From positions 930,001-994,000 of the forward strand of contig NC_083674.1 of NCBI RefSeq assembly GCF_030384665.1: a stretch of DNA of 64,000 nt. The letters are read 5' to 3'. Below, in pieces: positions 40,313 to 50,768 of this stretch. The stretch comes from Lodderomyces elongisporus (Eukaryota; Ascomycota; Pichiomycetes; Serinales; Debaryomycetaceae). The translations under genes were made by a program, and so were the position numbers. The notes beneath the pieces were generated by a model, which saw nothing but the letters and a program-made list of their open reading frames with translations, did no database searches and was not told the DNA's origin. Numbering within the stretch: position 1 is the stretch's first letter; each line of letters opens with the position of its first letter.

Positions 40313-41053
40313 CTACTCATATTTGTAACTCACTGATGTCTTCACTTTATGCTTATCGGTACTAAAACTTGCAAACTCGATTTGATCAACATTTTCACCT
40401 TCTAGTATGCGTCCATCTCCATGTGTATCGCACCATTGTATTGGTATACTTGTTTCCGGATCAGTATACACTAAGACATTAAAGGTATAGTCATCATCGT
40501 GTAATACAGGTAAATAGCTCACCGACGACGTGATTTGGCGGATTATGGCACGGATCTCCTTCTGGATCTCTTCTTTACTCTTTTTAAGCTTTTCTTTACC
40601 TTTACCGGTTCCTCCATTAGCCAAATTCTGTGGTGTTTCTTGTTTTTGTTCTTGGTTTTGTTCTTGTTTTTGTTTTTGTTTTTGTTCTTGGTCTTGTTGC
40701 AGTTGGTGTTGCTCTCTCCCTCCATTTTCTTCACTCTCGCCCTCCAAGTTGGCATCAATATCAAACTCCCACCGCTCTATATTATCGCCCGTGCTTTTGG
40801 ATAAGATTACAACGATCAACTTTGTAATTTTGCGGCCATAGATCCATTTCTTGAGCTGTTGCATGATATTTGAGATATACCGTTTGACATCATCGTCATT
40901 ATTGATGAGCATCGGTAGATCATACTTGCGTACTGTGACGAAATCCTCAGCGGGATAGATGCCTCGTTGGAAAAGGATACTATTAATGGCAAATTCAAAA
41001 TAATCCGAAACTATTTTGGAAGAACCTTTCAATGCTAGTTTCGATGCTGACAT
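40313..41053 (-). CDS. MAD2: Spindle checkpoint protein Mad2 (HORMA domain)
   Basis: Mad2 binds Mad1 at unattached kinetochores and then Cdc20, blocking the anaphase-promoting complex. The 246-residue protein follows the family order: [27 protein letters not shown] (8-34), [25 protein letters not shown] (70-83), RWEFDID (94-100), then [18 protein letters not shown] (168-184) and the C-terminal safety-belt [10 protein letters not shown] to SVSYKYE. A Glu/Gln/Lys repeat insert (about 102-160) separates the central strand from the next helix, explaining the excess over the roughly 196-residue S. cerevisiae Mad2. The insert falls in a surface loop, so function is probably kept. Divergent from BET4. 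Confidence 0.92.
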   Translation of the reverse strand: MSASKLALKGSSKIVSDYFEFAINSILFQRGIYPAEDFVTVRKYDLPMLINNDDDVKRYISNIMQQLKKWIYGRKITKLIVVILSKSTGDNIERWEFDIDANLEGESEENGGREQHQLQQDQEQKQKQKQEQNQEQKQETPQNLANGGTGKGKEKLKKSKEEIQKEIRAIIRQITSSVSYLPVLHDDDYTFNVLVYTDPETSIPIQWCDTHGDGRILEGENVDQIEFASFSTDKHKVKTSVSYKYE

Positions 41054-41406
41054 CTGGTATATATATATTTGTATGTATGTATGTATGTATTTATGTATGT
41101 ATGTATATGTCTATGTATGTAGGAGACGGATATCAAGAGAGATAAAAAGTACAATGTTTGCACGGTGTCGTGGTAAAATTGCTGCAACTGATTTGAAATG
41201 CTGTATATTGTATTTTACATGTTCTATATCTGATGTGTTTACATAAATATTTGTCGTGAGTATCAGACGCGCTTATTAATCTTTTTTATTGAGTTAGATC
41301 TTTTGATCTTTTGATCTTTTGATCTTTTGAACAGAACAAGTGGATAACCTAAGCATTTGGCAACCTATATTAAAATCCAAAGATCAATCATTTAGAACAA
41401 AACATA
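41054..41406. promoter_or_regulatory. Divergent promoter of MAD2 and BET4
   Basis: This compact 353-base spacer contains a TATG/GTAT microsatellite (41071-41107) near MAD2 and four exact GATCTTTT octamers (41297-41328) about 80 bases before BET4. No gene is seen. Confidence 0.6.
41297..41328. repeat. (GATCTTTT)4 tandem octamer
   Basis: Four exact tandem copies, 79-110 bases before the BET4 ATG. Promoter octamer repeats like this can bind a factor in array or change expression when copy number shifts. Confidence 0.9.
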
Positions 41407-42758
41407 ATGGTATGTATATTGCATTTATATATGCAGATATAAGAATGCGCCACATACATCTATAATGTAATTAAATGAATACTAACAGTTTTTGTTTTTT
41501 TTTTCCTTTTTCTTGAATATAGCAACACGAAGTGAAAAGAGTGCAATTGACAAAAGACCAACTCCTACAAAAGTATGCTAAAGATCAACCAAAGATCAAG
41601 CACTATAGAGAGCTTACGGATTATTTATTTGACCAACGCAAATCAAAAGTTTACAATGAAGAGACCTTGAAATTAACAACTAGCATATTACAATTAAACC
41701 CAGAGTTTTACACCATGTGGAACTACAGACGGGAAATAATGGATCATGTATATTCCGCTTCAAGCTCGACCTCGGACATGCTGAATATATACATTTCTGT
41801 GTTAAACAATGAGTTGAATTTTATTCTTTCGTTACTAAAAAGGTTTCCTAAAGTATACTGGATATGGAACCATCGAAGGTGGTGTTTGTTTAAACTCGTT
41901 GATTTTGGTGCTGTTGACTGGGGATTTGAGTTCAAAACAGTGGGCAAAATGTTGGAAATGGATCAACGGAACTTCCATGGCTGGCAGTATAGACGATTCG
42001 TAGTTGAGAATCTTCAAGTGGAGCAGTTGAAAAAGAAAGAACATAATGGTTGTCGTGACCCTAAGGATGGTCAGGAAGAAAAAGGAGAAGAGAAAGAAGG
42101 GGAGGATGCTCTGGAGGAAGCTACATCTAAAAACGAAGGTGTTTGCAACAATCTAAAGGTTTTAAAATTGTACTTGGATGAGTTTGGTTACACAACCACT
42201 AAAATCCAACATGATTTTTCGAATTTTTCAGCATGGCACAATAGGACTAAACTAATTTATAAAATTTATAACTTGGTGACAAGCTTGAAAAAAAGTGATA
42301 GTGGCGGTGGAGTTGGTGTTGGTGGTATTGTTAGTGAAGAAAAGATTTCATTATTTTTGAACCCGTTGAATGTGATGAAAAATGATTTGGAGATTCTCCA
42401 AACAGGGATTTACATGAGCCCTGAAGACAACTCCGTATGGCTATATTTGTATTGGCTATTGTCTGATGATATTTTTGTTCTGGCATTTAAGACGCAAGAT
42501 GAGTATTTGAAAGTTCTCAAAGATCAAATCAAACTAATCAGGGAGGTTAACGAGTTGGAAAAAGATGATACTGGGTTGGATAACGTTGGATGCTTAAAGA
42601 GTTTTGTTTTCGTTAGAGCATTGATTGACAAAGTTGAAAAAAGAAAGGAGCTAGATGACAAAGAGATTGTGACGAACCTTGAGAAGTTGATTAAATTGGA
42701 CTCGTTGAGAAGGAGACGTTATGAGGATCAATTACTGGGCAAAGTTCCAGTGCTTTAG
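41407..42758 (+). CDS. BET4: Rab geranylgeranyltransferase alpha subunit Bet4 (two exons)
   Basis: Bet4 with Bet2 forms the type II geranylgeranyltransferase that lipidates Rab GTPases such as Ypt1 and Sec4 for vesicle traffic. Exon 1 is only the ATG (41407-41409); exon 2 is 41523-42758, giving 412 residues starting MQHEVKRVQLTKDQLLQK. Without splicing, the open frame would have only a GTG at 41532 as a start. Prenyltransferase alpha repeats are clear: NPEFYTMWNYRREIM, PKVYWIWNHRRWCLF, DQRNFHGWQYRRFVV and FSNFSAWHNRTKLIY. Two low-complexity inserts (Glu/Lys-rich near 170-205 and Gly/Val-rich near 258-272) lie in loops. S. cerevisiae BET4 also has an intron near its start, as I recall. Confidence 0.92.
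41410..41522 (+). other. Intron of BET4
   Basis: The 113-nt intron directly follows the ATG. The donor is GTATGT, the branch site is a perfect TACTAAC (41480-41486), a poly-T tract follows, and the acceptor is ATAG ending at 41522. Confidence 0.93.
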
Positions 42759-43454
42759 TCTGCTACAATTAATTCTTTTGTGAACCCGTGCATTTCTACA
42801 ATTGACAATGAAATTTGAACATACATAAACAAACCAACACACATGAAATGAATACATGTATACATATATATATACATATATATGTACATATATACAAATA
42901 TACAAATATATCTCGGAATAATCTATAAAAAGAACATTCGCTGATGGTTTGCGTTTGGTGTGCTTGCTTTTTATAGTCAATCTTTCTCTCTTTCTAGAAC
43001 ACTAGTACACATTACGCTGCTTCAAGATGGTGGAGCTTCCACAAATGCATAAGCACCAAATACAAGTTTGAACGCAACTATACTCTCAGTATGTATCTTA
43101 GATCATCAAAGAATGCTAGTGACAAAACAAACAGAAAAAAAAAATCATAGAGAAAAGAAAGAAGAAAGAAAAAAAAAGGAATAGTGAGAATGATTAGTGT
43201 GTACACATTTCCTAACATTGTATAGTCTCGTAAGTTTTCTCGTGTCCTGAATTTATTCTGCGTTTTCCGAGCGCAAATTTGGGGATGAGCATCTCGACCC
43301 TTTCCTCAAATTCAAACCAATGCTACCTTGAACTCATCACCCTTATTCATACTCTGCCGCATACACATATCATATTGGATTAAAATTTCATATCACATCA
43401 CGCGACAACACACAACGTCACATCGAATCACCATACATCGAAAGCATCAAGATA
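42759..43454. other. Spacer between BET4 and NOP9
   Basis: It holds a run of TATATACATA repeats (42856-42912), an A/G tract (43130-43180) and, close to NOP9, two PAC-like GATGAG cores. No gene is seen. Confidence 0.5.
43284..43338. promoter_or_regulatory. PAC-like elements upstream of NOP9
   Basis: GATGAG occurs on the plus strand at 43284-43289 (GGGGATGAGCAT) and on the minus strand at 43333-43338 (GGTGATGAGTTC), 115-170 bases before the NOP9 ATG. This fits control with other ribosome-biogenesis genes such as ERB1 in this window. Confidence 0.4.
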
Positions 43455-45605
43455 ATGGGAAAGACAAAATCGAGAGGAAGAAGAGCTGAAAAGAAGGAGG
43501 CTGAGAAAGAGCTTTTGCAAAACGCTCAATCATTAGCAGGTGAAAACGATTCAAAAGTCTCGCAACCTTCCAATATTCCAAACACATTCTTTGGACTTGT
43601 CGATTCGACAGAGATTGAATATTTCAAACAAGCTGAATCTACATTAAACATAAACGCCTTTGAAACCGATGAAGAGAGAAATGGGTTCATTAGTTCAGTG
43701 TTGGAAGAAGCGCAAGGTAAAGAGTTGAAACTTGTAACGAATCAAATATGCTCAAAACTTATGGAGAGGTTGATCTTGTTTGCGGACTCCTCTCAACTCA
43801 AAGCAATTTTTGAGACATTTTCAGGTCATTTCGCATCATTGGCTTTCCACAAGTATTCGTCGCATGTTTTGGAGACATTTTTGGTCAGAGCTGCTGCATT
43901 GATTGAATTGGAGTTGACTCAAACAGATGAGGACTATAATGAAGGACACGGTGAAGAGCGTGACAAAGACTATAATGAAGAACAAGAAAGAAGGCAAAAA
44001 GTACAAGAACAAAGTCTGTCGGAGAAAAAATCGGTTGAGGAAATGTTCCTCAATATGGTCAACGAACTTAAACCATATTTGAGTACTATGATAGATCATC
44101 AGTATGCATCACATGTTTTAAGATTATTGATTTTGATTCTCGCCGGGAAGGAGCTTCCATCTACAACCACTTCTAATTCAACATTGAGATCCAAAAAGTC
44201 AAAAATTGCAAGAAAAATGATTGAAATCAAGGATAATGAAGATTTTGATAGGGCTTATCAAACACCGCCATCATTTAAAAATGAATTGCGAGAATATATA
44301 CAAATCATCACCAAGGATTTAGATACCAAGAGAGCTAGAGAATTGAGTATACACAAGGTTGCGTCGCCAGTGTTGCAACTAATTATCCGCGTTGAGGGTT
44401 TAGTCGATCGTGAAAGAACTTTATGGCACTTGGTGTTTGCAAAACAATCTGAAGAGAAAGTTCCCGAAGAGGAATCATTCGTTGAATATCTCTTGTCAGA
44501 CTCCGTTGGGTCTCATTTCTTTGAAGGTATTATCAAAAATGATGGTGCTAGACCGCAATATATTGAACGGTTATACAAATTATACATGAAAGATCGAGTT
44601 CTTAAATTGGCAAGAAGAGCAACTACTGGTGTTTATATTATACAAGCATTGATGTTCAAACTCAAACCTGTGGAAGTTGAATATATATTAGACATTATTA
44701 TCCCGGAGTTGGCCAATTTGATTTCGATTGCTGATAATCAAAATTTGGACTTGGCTCGTCGTATTGTTGATGCATCCATTATCCGTGGAAATTATAGACG
44801 CGACGATATTATTCAGCAATTGTTTTTAAAATTTGCCCCCAACTATGATTTATCGAATCCACAATCAAGTACCTCGACAGAGTTTTTGGAAAACGCACTC
44901 CAGTTAACCGGCTCAACATTGGGAAATACTAGAGACGATTGGCCAACTGCTGAAGAGCGAAGGCGTGCATTGTTTTTGGAGAAATTGATGGAATTGGATT
45001 ATAGATTTATTATTTGTGCATGGTTGAACTTTATGGCTTTACCTGTGGAAAGGTTTGTACAAATGTGCATGCATGGAGTGTTTTCGCATGTGGTGGAGAA
45101 TGCTTTAGTTGTTGAAAAAGACGAGCCGAAAAACGTGCAAATCCTTCGCAAAAGATTTTTGAATATTTTCCAAGGTAATATTGTTACCTTAGCATGCAAT
45201 TCCTATGGTTCTCATATCGTTGATAAATTGTGGAATTTCACCGTATTCTTACCGATGTATAAAGACAGAGTCGCTTTAGAGTTGATGGGCGAAGCTACCA
45301 AAGTGAAGGACAGTAATTATGGTAAGTTGGTTTGGAAGAACTGGGGTATGGAATTGTTTGCTAGGAAGAAATACGATTGGAAGCTGTTGATAAAGGCCCA
45401 AGAAAATGAATTTTTAGGTGTTGATGAAGACACTGAGAGACCATTGAAGCCAATCGAATTGAAAATGAACAACTTGGCGCGTGAGCGTAAAGAACAACAA
45501 GAAAGAGCCGAACAAGCACAAATGGGTTACAACAAGCGAAAGCTTGATGAATTGACCGGTAATGGTGAAAAGAGACAAAAAGTAAGGGGCCGTAGACGTG
45601 AATAA
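43455..45605 (+). CDS. NOP9: Nucleolar Pumilio-repeat protein Nop9
   Basis: Nop9 binds pre-18S rRNA and is needed for cleavage at sites A0, A1 and A2 in 40S subunit assembly. The 716-residue protein begins with a basic GKTKSRGRRAEKK motif and contains about eleven Puf-type helical repeats, visible as FASLAFHKYSSHVLETFL (about 125-142), LSTMIDHQYASHVLRLLI (about 208-225), REYIQIITKDLDTKRARELSIHKVASPVLQLII and GNIVTLACNSYGSHIVDKLW (about 573-592). An acidic insert lies at about 157-188, and the tail ends in a basic KRQKVRGRRRE nuclear signal. S. cerevisiae Nop9 is about 666 residues. Convergent with MSD1, 146 bases apart. Confidence 0.92.
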   Translation: MGKTKSRGRRAEKKEAEKELLQNAQSLAGENDSKVSQPSNIPNTFFGLVDSTEIEYFKQAESTLNINAFETDEERNGFISSVLEEAQGKELKLVTNQICSKLMERLILFADSSQLKAIFETFSGHFASLAFHKYSSHVLETFLVRAAALIELELTQTDEDYNEGHGEERDKDYNEEQERRQKVQEQSLSEKKSVEEMFLNMVNELKPYLSTMIDHQYASHVLRLLILILAGKELPSTTTSNSTLRSKKSKIARKMIEIKDNEDFDRAYQTPPSFKNELREYIQIITKDLDTKRARELSIHKVASPVLQLIIRVEGLVDRERTLWHLVFAKQSEEKVPEEESFVEYLLSDSVGSHFFEGIIKNDGARPQYIERLYKLYMKDRVLKLARRATTGVYIIQALMFKLKPVEVEYILDIIIPELANLISIADNQNLDLARRIVDASIIRGNYRRDDIIQQLFLKFAPNYDLSNPQSSTSTEFLENALQLTGSTLGNTRDDWPTAEERRRALFLEKLMELDYRFIICAWLNFMALPVERFVQMCMHGVFSHVVENALVVEKDEPKNVQILRKRFLNIFQGNIVTLACNSYGSHIVDKLWNFTVFLPMYKDRVALELMGEATKVKDSNYGKLVWKNWGMELFARKKYDWKLLIKAQENEFLGVDEDTERPLKPIELKMNNLARERKEQQERAEQAQMGYNKRKLDELTGNGEKRQKVRGRRRE

Positions 45606-45751
45606 AACCTTAGTTATAGATACACATGTATCTAGAGTCTGTTTATATAGCATTTGTATATCAAAAACTTTTTTTTTTCCCTTTCCAATAATTTATCTTT
45701 ACTTTTGCTTCTTTCTTTTTTCTCCATTATTATTTACAATTTACTTACAGT

Positions 45752-47845
45752 CTATTTATTATTATTTTTTTTTGTAATAAAATACTCGTTTAATGCCTTT
45801 TCCAGAACCTCTGTAGGGCTTTCAACGACAAGATCCTTGCCTGATTGGTTTTTCGGGAAAGCAATCACATCTCGTATACTCGATGAGCCCACCACCATCG
45901 CACATAATCTATCAAAACCCAATGCCAATCCGGCATGCGGAGGGCATCCCATACTTAGTGCTTTCAATAAATGGCCAAACAATTGGTCATAGTGTTTTAT
46001 CTGCAAAATCTCTTCGAATACATACTTCTGCAAAGCAGGATCGTGTATTCTTCGCGAGCCTCCGCCGACTTCAACACCATTGATGACCAAGTCATAATGC
46101 TCACCTCTAACTTGTAGTGGGTTTGATCCCATAAGTTCGTAATCTTCAGATTTACACATGGTGAAAGGATGATGCGTGGATTCATATTTATTCATGGAGT
46201 ATTCAGGATATGGGTCCTCCGTTGAACTGCTTATTTCTACTGGATTAAATAAAGGGAAATCAACAACCCATGATCCAACTACCATATCCTCAAACTTGTA
46301 GTCATTAACTAGTTCACCAGACTCTTTTTCTATTGGTCTCTGCCACTTGCCAGGAAACTCTTTAATAGCAAGTTGCCTAAATTTTCCCAATGGCGTTGGG
46401 TTCTCATATGGGAATTTTGATCTTGTGGAAATTGCAAGAATATCTCCTGGTTTAAGATTGAGTATTGTCTTTAATTTTTTTTCGTCAAAATGATTTGTCT
46501 TTTTCATAAATTTTTTCTCAACAAGCTTTTCATACCATAAAAGATCTTTATCGTTTCTAATAGCCCAGACATATGGACGTCTTCTGCTGTAATTATGTGT
46601 ACTTGTCAATTCTTTTGGCAATTTATTTTTACTACTCTTGTTCTCATTATCAAGAGCATTTCGCAATACACATGCTTCAACAACGCTGAATTCTGAATTC
46701 TCTTCACCAATGAAAAATTCATCCAACGTAATAAAGGTGATATCAGATCGTAAGTCTGGTTTATCAATACCATACTTCAGAAGCGCTTCAGGGTATGCCA
46801 ACTTGCTAAACTGCACTTTATTGTTATCGATGTCTGTCAATTTTTGTAAAAAACCCTTTTCGTTTAATGTATAAGTTGGACGATTACAAATTTTCAGCCA
46901 GATGTTCATGACAACATCTTCAACAACTTTCATGATTTGTTCTGCACTATTAATGTAGCTCATTTCCAAATCCACTTGTGTGAATTCCGGTTGTCTATCT
47001 GCTCTCAAATCCTCATCACGGAAACATTTGGCAAGTTGGAAATATCTTGTAAACCCGGAGGCCATCAAAATTTGCTTGTATTGCTGTGGTGATTGCGGTA
47101 ATGCGTAAAACTGGTCATACGTACGTGTTGGGACTAAAAACTCTCGTGCTCCTTCAGGGGTGGATTTGAAAAGCAAAGGTGTTTCAATTTCGACGAAATC
47201 GTGATTATTTACAAGTGTGTTTCTCACCAATTGAGCAATTTTGCTTCGAGTCCGAAGTGCACTTTGGAAAAATTTGGTTCGAAGCTGTAGGTACCGAAAT
47301 TGAGGTGGTATATCTTCAGGATCTGTTTGTTTTAGTTTCTCCAACCTCGATGCGTCCAAGTTTGACGAATTAAGAATCTGCAAGTCTTTGACAACCAATT
47401 CCCAAGCTTTTGGTTTTTTACTTGCGTCTTCTGTTCTTGACCTTGTTGCCATTGCAGTCTCTTCTTGTCTTCCTTGCTCCTTACCCACCTTGGGCTTAGC
47501 GTAGCCCGTAATACTTATAGAGTCTTCAACTGTAAGCTTTTTCATCTTTTCGAGAACCAGTTGATGTTCATTATTATCGGCATCGGCTATGAACTGGATC
47601 ACGTCTCCTTCCTGGTCTCTTAAAAATCCAAACCCAACTGTAGGTCGTATCCGTGATTTTCTATCAATATGCCCATGTAGAGTAATTAGCGTATCCTTTC
47701 TATTCAAATACTTGTCCAACTGTGTTGTAATACTTCCAATTGTACCTGTTGAATATGGGAAATTGAATTTCGCCAATGTTGATGCTTTCTCTGGTAGTGT
47801 CGAGTATAACCTCTTACTACATCCTCCAAATGCTGTGTAGAACAT
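45752..47845 (-). CDS. MSD1: Mitochondrial aspartyl-tRNA synthetase
   Basis: This enzyme charges mitochondrial tRNA-Asp. The 697-residue class II synthetase has an N-terminal region with basic and hydroxylated residues (CSKRLYSTLPEKAST) that looks like a mitochondrial targeting peptide, an OB-fold anticodon domain (about 50-165), motif 1 near FVEIETPLLFKSTPEGAREFLVP, motif 2 with FQLAKCFRDEDLRADRQPEFTQVDLEMS, a GAD-type insertion, and motif 3 GLALGFDRLCAMVVG near the C-terminus. This bacterial-type architecture distinguishes it from the cytosolic enzyme. Length is close to S. cerevisiae Msd1 (658). A charged loop (about 118-143) is the main insertion. Confidence 0.94.
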   Translation of the reverse strand: MFYTAFGGCSKRLYSTLPEKASTLAKFNFPYSTGTIGSITTQLDKYLNRKDTLITLHGHIDRKSRIRPTVGFGFLRDQEGDVIQFIADADNNEHQLVLEKMKKLTVEDSISITGYAKPKVGKEQGRQEETAMATRSRTEDASKKPKAWELVVKDLQILNSSNLDASRLEKLKQTDPEDIPPQFRYLQLRTKFFQSALRTRSKIAQLVRNTLVNNHDFVEIETPLLFKSTPEGAREFLVPTRTYDQFYALPQSPQQYKQILMASGFTRYFQLAKCFRDEDLRADRQPEFTQVDLEMSYINSAEQIMKVVEDVVMNIWLKICNRPTYTLNEKGFLQKLTDIDNNKVQFSKLAYPEALLKYGIDKPDLRSDITFITLDEFFIGEENSEFSVVEACVLRNALDNENKSSKNKLPKELTSTHNYSRRRPYVWAIRNDKDLLWYEKLVEKKFMKKTNHFDEKKLKTILNLKPGDILAISTRSKFPYENPTPLGKFRQLAIKEFPGKWQRPIEKESGELVNDYKFEDMVVGSWVVDFPLFNPVEISSSTEDPYPEYSMNKYESTHHPFTMCKSEDYELMGSNPLQVRGEHYDLVINGVEVGGGSRRIHDPALQKYVFEEILQIKHYDQLFGHLLKALSMGCPPHAGLALGFDRLCAMVVGSSSIRDVIAFPKNQSGKDLVVESPTEVLEKALNEYFITKKNNNK

Positions 47846-48005
47846 TCATATAATTACACTAATACTTCTTCCTTTTCTTTCGCCTTTTCCTTTTGGTTGG
47901 CAATATCCTTGCTAACAATTCTTTTGTTTTTTTTTAATTTTGTTTTTTGTATAATTTTTTTTATATATATATTTGTATACTTATATATGTATATATATTT
48001 GTATA

Positions 48006-48007
<2 letters not shown>

Positions 48008-48037
<30 letters not shown>
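48008..48037. repeat. (TA)15 microsatellite
   Basis: Fifteen uninterrupted TA units in the MSD1 upstream region. Confidence 0.9.
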
Positions 48038-48038
<1 letters not shown>

Positions 48039-48856
48039 CTCTCTTTCACTCTCTTTCATTTCCTTTGAAATGCGCGCGCCGCACAGTGCATAAAATATCG
48101 CGTACATCAGCAGATTCATAAGAAGCTGTCACTACTATTCTTCTTTCAACAAGTAATCAAATAGGGAGAGAAGTAAAAGTAAAGGAAAGAGAAGGCATCT
48201 ACATTACCGAACAAGTATAAGTATCCAAGATACTGAAATAAGAATAAAAAAAAAATTAACAGCAAACATAAAATAAACAAAAAACAAAAAACAAAAAAAA
48301 ACCTCAGATGTATGGTGTGAAGCAAATTCAAAATTTCGATCATTAGAAGTCCACATTGTCTCCAACATTTCATTGATAAGCTGTGATTTGTAGAGTTCCT
48401 CCGACAATCATCTACTTTTTTTTTTCTCCCACCCTCTTGTCCTCTTCTACTGTCTAATTCACTCTTACTTCACGAAACATGCTGAGTCTTGATCAGTTAT
48501 AAACATAGCATTGCTTTTTATACAAGGTTCATAACTCTATTAACACCAACACCCATTATCACGACTAACTGTTATGTAATGATTCTACGGGCCCTTGTTC
48601 TAATACAACAAAAGCGAAAACAACAAGGCTTATGTTGAAAGAATTTTTTTTTCAAAGAGAGAGAATTTATGTGGAAAAAGTACACTACCTATCCATTTCT
48701 TTGGTACCTTATACAAATATTTGTTCCTTTGTGCTGCATTTTTGGCGATTTTTTTTTGCAATTTTTAACACATCCAACGTTTGTATCCCGATCCGTTTCA
48801 ATTGGGAATCAACTCTAGAAGTATCCTTTGCTCCCGTCGTATACTGTTGTCTTCCT

Positions 48857-48892
48857 CTTCTTCTTCTTCTTCTTCTTCTTCTTCTTCTTCTT
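48857..48892. repeat. (CTT)12 microsatellite
   Basis: Twelve CTT units, followed after a short gap by further CTT runs to about 48957. Confidence 0.9.
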
Positions 48893-49108
48893 TTTTCCCT
48901 TTTATTTCATCCTGTTCTTCCACTTCTTCTTCTTCTTTTCTTTTTCTTCTTCTTCTTTGTATCTGTTTATTAATCCAACACTGTGTTTGTTCGGATTTGC
49001 TCCTTGTTGTTTGTTTTATAATCCGCCAGGGTGATCACATGCTCCTAATATAATCGCAAACGCAAAAGCCAACGCAATCGCCAACGCCAACGCACAAGTT
49101 TCCTCGCA

Positions 49109-50557
49109 ATGGTTACAATTAGAAAAAGGAAATTGTTATATTTCGTGATCTTCTCATTGACATGCATCTTGTTTCTATTACATCTGCTAAATAGTGGTGG
49201 GATTTATCGTGGCAGTAATGATTCCAAGCTGTCCGATAGCAGCAGCAATAATAATAATAATAACGATTGGTCATTTAAATCGCTCACAGAACGATTCGAC
49301 TTTTCATACTTGCCCAACCTAAGTAACAACCTCAAGTCATCCTACAATCAGCTAAACTTAATCTCGGACCCAGGGTTGGAAAAGAAAGGATATATATTAG
49401 AGCCGGGCAATGTCAAGTTCAAATTTATCAATAATGTAAAGAAAAGAGGTACTCCAGAGCAAGTTATTAATGAGAATATGGAAAAGTATAGACAGCTAAT
49501 GAACAAAGAGATTGGAAAGCCTCAGGACGCGTCGTTAGTGCCGCCTCCCGACGACTCGCATGAATATGATAAAAAAAGAGCAAACGCAACTATTCTTGCA
49601 CTTGTGAGAAATGAGGAGTTGATAAAAATTGGGCAAAGTATAAAAAAGTTTCAGAGGCTGTTTAATTCGAAATTCAACTATCCGTATACGTTTATCAATG
49701 ATCAGCCATTTACTGAAAGATTCAAGCAACGAATCACCAAGTATACAGAAAATGCACCAGTTGAGTTTGTAGTGATAAAGCCTGAACAATGGAATAAACC
49801 AAGCTTTATCGACGAGGCAAAAGAAGCTAAGGAAATGCAGCTAATGCATGACCACAATATCGCTTATGCAAAGAAAGCATCGTACCATAACATGTGTCGT
49901 TTTTACCTGGGACAATTCTATAATTTACCAGAGTTGCAAAAATACAAGTATTATTGGAGGATAGAACCGCAAGTGAAATTCTTTACCGACGTCCAGTATG
50001 ACGTGCTTAAATACATGGAAGATACTCAAAAGATTTATGGTTTCACAGTGAGCTTGTATGACATAGAAGAGTCCGTCAAAACACTTTGGCCAGAAACGTT
50101 GAAATTTCTCAATCAAGGAGATAATTACAAATATGTAAACCCCAATGGTAGTTTCCAATGGCTTGTGGAAAACTTGCAAAATCCCAAGAAGAACAAGATG
50201 GCTGGCGGTTACTCAACATGTCATTTCTGGTCCAATTTTGAGATTGGCGATATGGATTTCTTTAGGAGTGAGGCATATAGTACTTGGTTCAAATATCTAG
50301 ATTCCACTGGTGGATTCTATTACGAAAGATGGGGCGATGCACCTGTTCATTCTATTGGAGTTAGTCTTTTTGCAGACAAGTCCAAAATCCACTGGTTTAG
50401 AGATTTGGGCTATAATCATGACCCCTATTTCAACTGCGCCAGAACTCCTTGGACATCGGCTTGTACAGTGGCAAGATTTTCAAGATATGAGCATTTGAAT
50501 AAGGAAAATTGTGTTATCAATTGGTTGGAGTATGATGAAATAAAAGACGTTTATTGA
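49109..50557 (+). CDS. Alpha-1,2-mannosyltransferase of the KRE2/MNT1 family (GT15)
   Basis: This Golgi type II membrane enzyme is expected to add alpha-1,2-mannose to O- or N-linked glycans of cell-wall proteins. The 482-residue protein has a short basic cytosolic tail, one signal anchor (about 8-28), an Asn/Ser-rich stem and the catalytic domain. GT15 marks include ATILALVRNEEL (about 154-165), the FNSKFNYPYTFINDQPFTERF block (about 190-210), YWRIEPQVKFFTDVQYDVLKYM (about 287-308), the GGYSTCHFWSNFEIGDMDFFRS element and RWGDAPVHSIGVSLF. Assignment to a given paralogue (MNT1 to MNT5) is not possible from sequence reading alone. Convergent with CUZ1. Confidence 0.88.
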   Translation: MVTIRKRKLLYFVIFSLTCILFLLHLLNSGGIYRGSNDSKLSDSSSNNNNNNDWSFKSLTERFDFSYLPNLSNNLKSSYNQLNLISDPGLEKKGYILEPGNVKFKFINNVKKRGTPEQVINENMEKYRQLMNKEIGKPQDASLVPPPDDSHEYDKKRANATILALVRNEELIKIGQSIKKFQRLFNSKFNYPYTFINDQPFTERFKQRITKYTENAPVEFVVIKPEQWNKPSFIDEAKEAKEMQLMHDHNIAYAKKASYHNMCRFYLGQFYNLPELQKYKYYWRIEPQVKFFTDVQYDVLKYMEDTQKIYGFTVSLYDIEESVKTLWPETLKFLNQGDNYKYVNPNGSFQWLVENLQNPKKNKMAGGYSTCHFWSNFEIGDMDFFRSEAYSTWFKYLDSTGGFYYERWGDAPVHSIGVSLFADKSKIHWFRDLGYNHDPYFNCARTPWTSACTVARFSRYEHLNKENCVINWLEYDEIKDVY

Positions 50558-50768
50558 TTTGATATACTTGTGAACCAGTATACAATATCAATCATGAACT
50601 ACACATTAGAGTTGTTTTTTTATACATTTTATACATAACATTAGAATCGAGTTATAGACTGTTTTTCCTCTTTAATTAAACATTTACTTAAACACTTATC
50701 AAAACATTTATCTATATATATATATATATATTTATCCGTTTATGTATTCATTCACTCATTCATTACTA

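Larger units (their letters stand above)
47846..49108. other. Divergent spacer between MSD1 and the mannosyltransferase gene
   Basis: This 1.26-kb spacer holds two TA-rich repeats (47961-47990; 48008-48037), a GCGCGCCGC patch (48073-48081), an AAAAAC run, a (CTT)12 tract (48857-48892) and an AACGCAA/CAACGCC repeat right before the start (49058-49100). Reading frames here are repeat-derived. No RNA gene was recognised. Confidence 0.5.
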
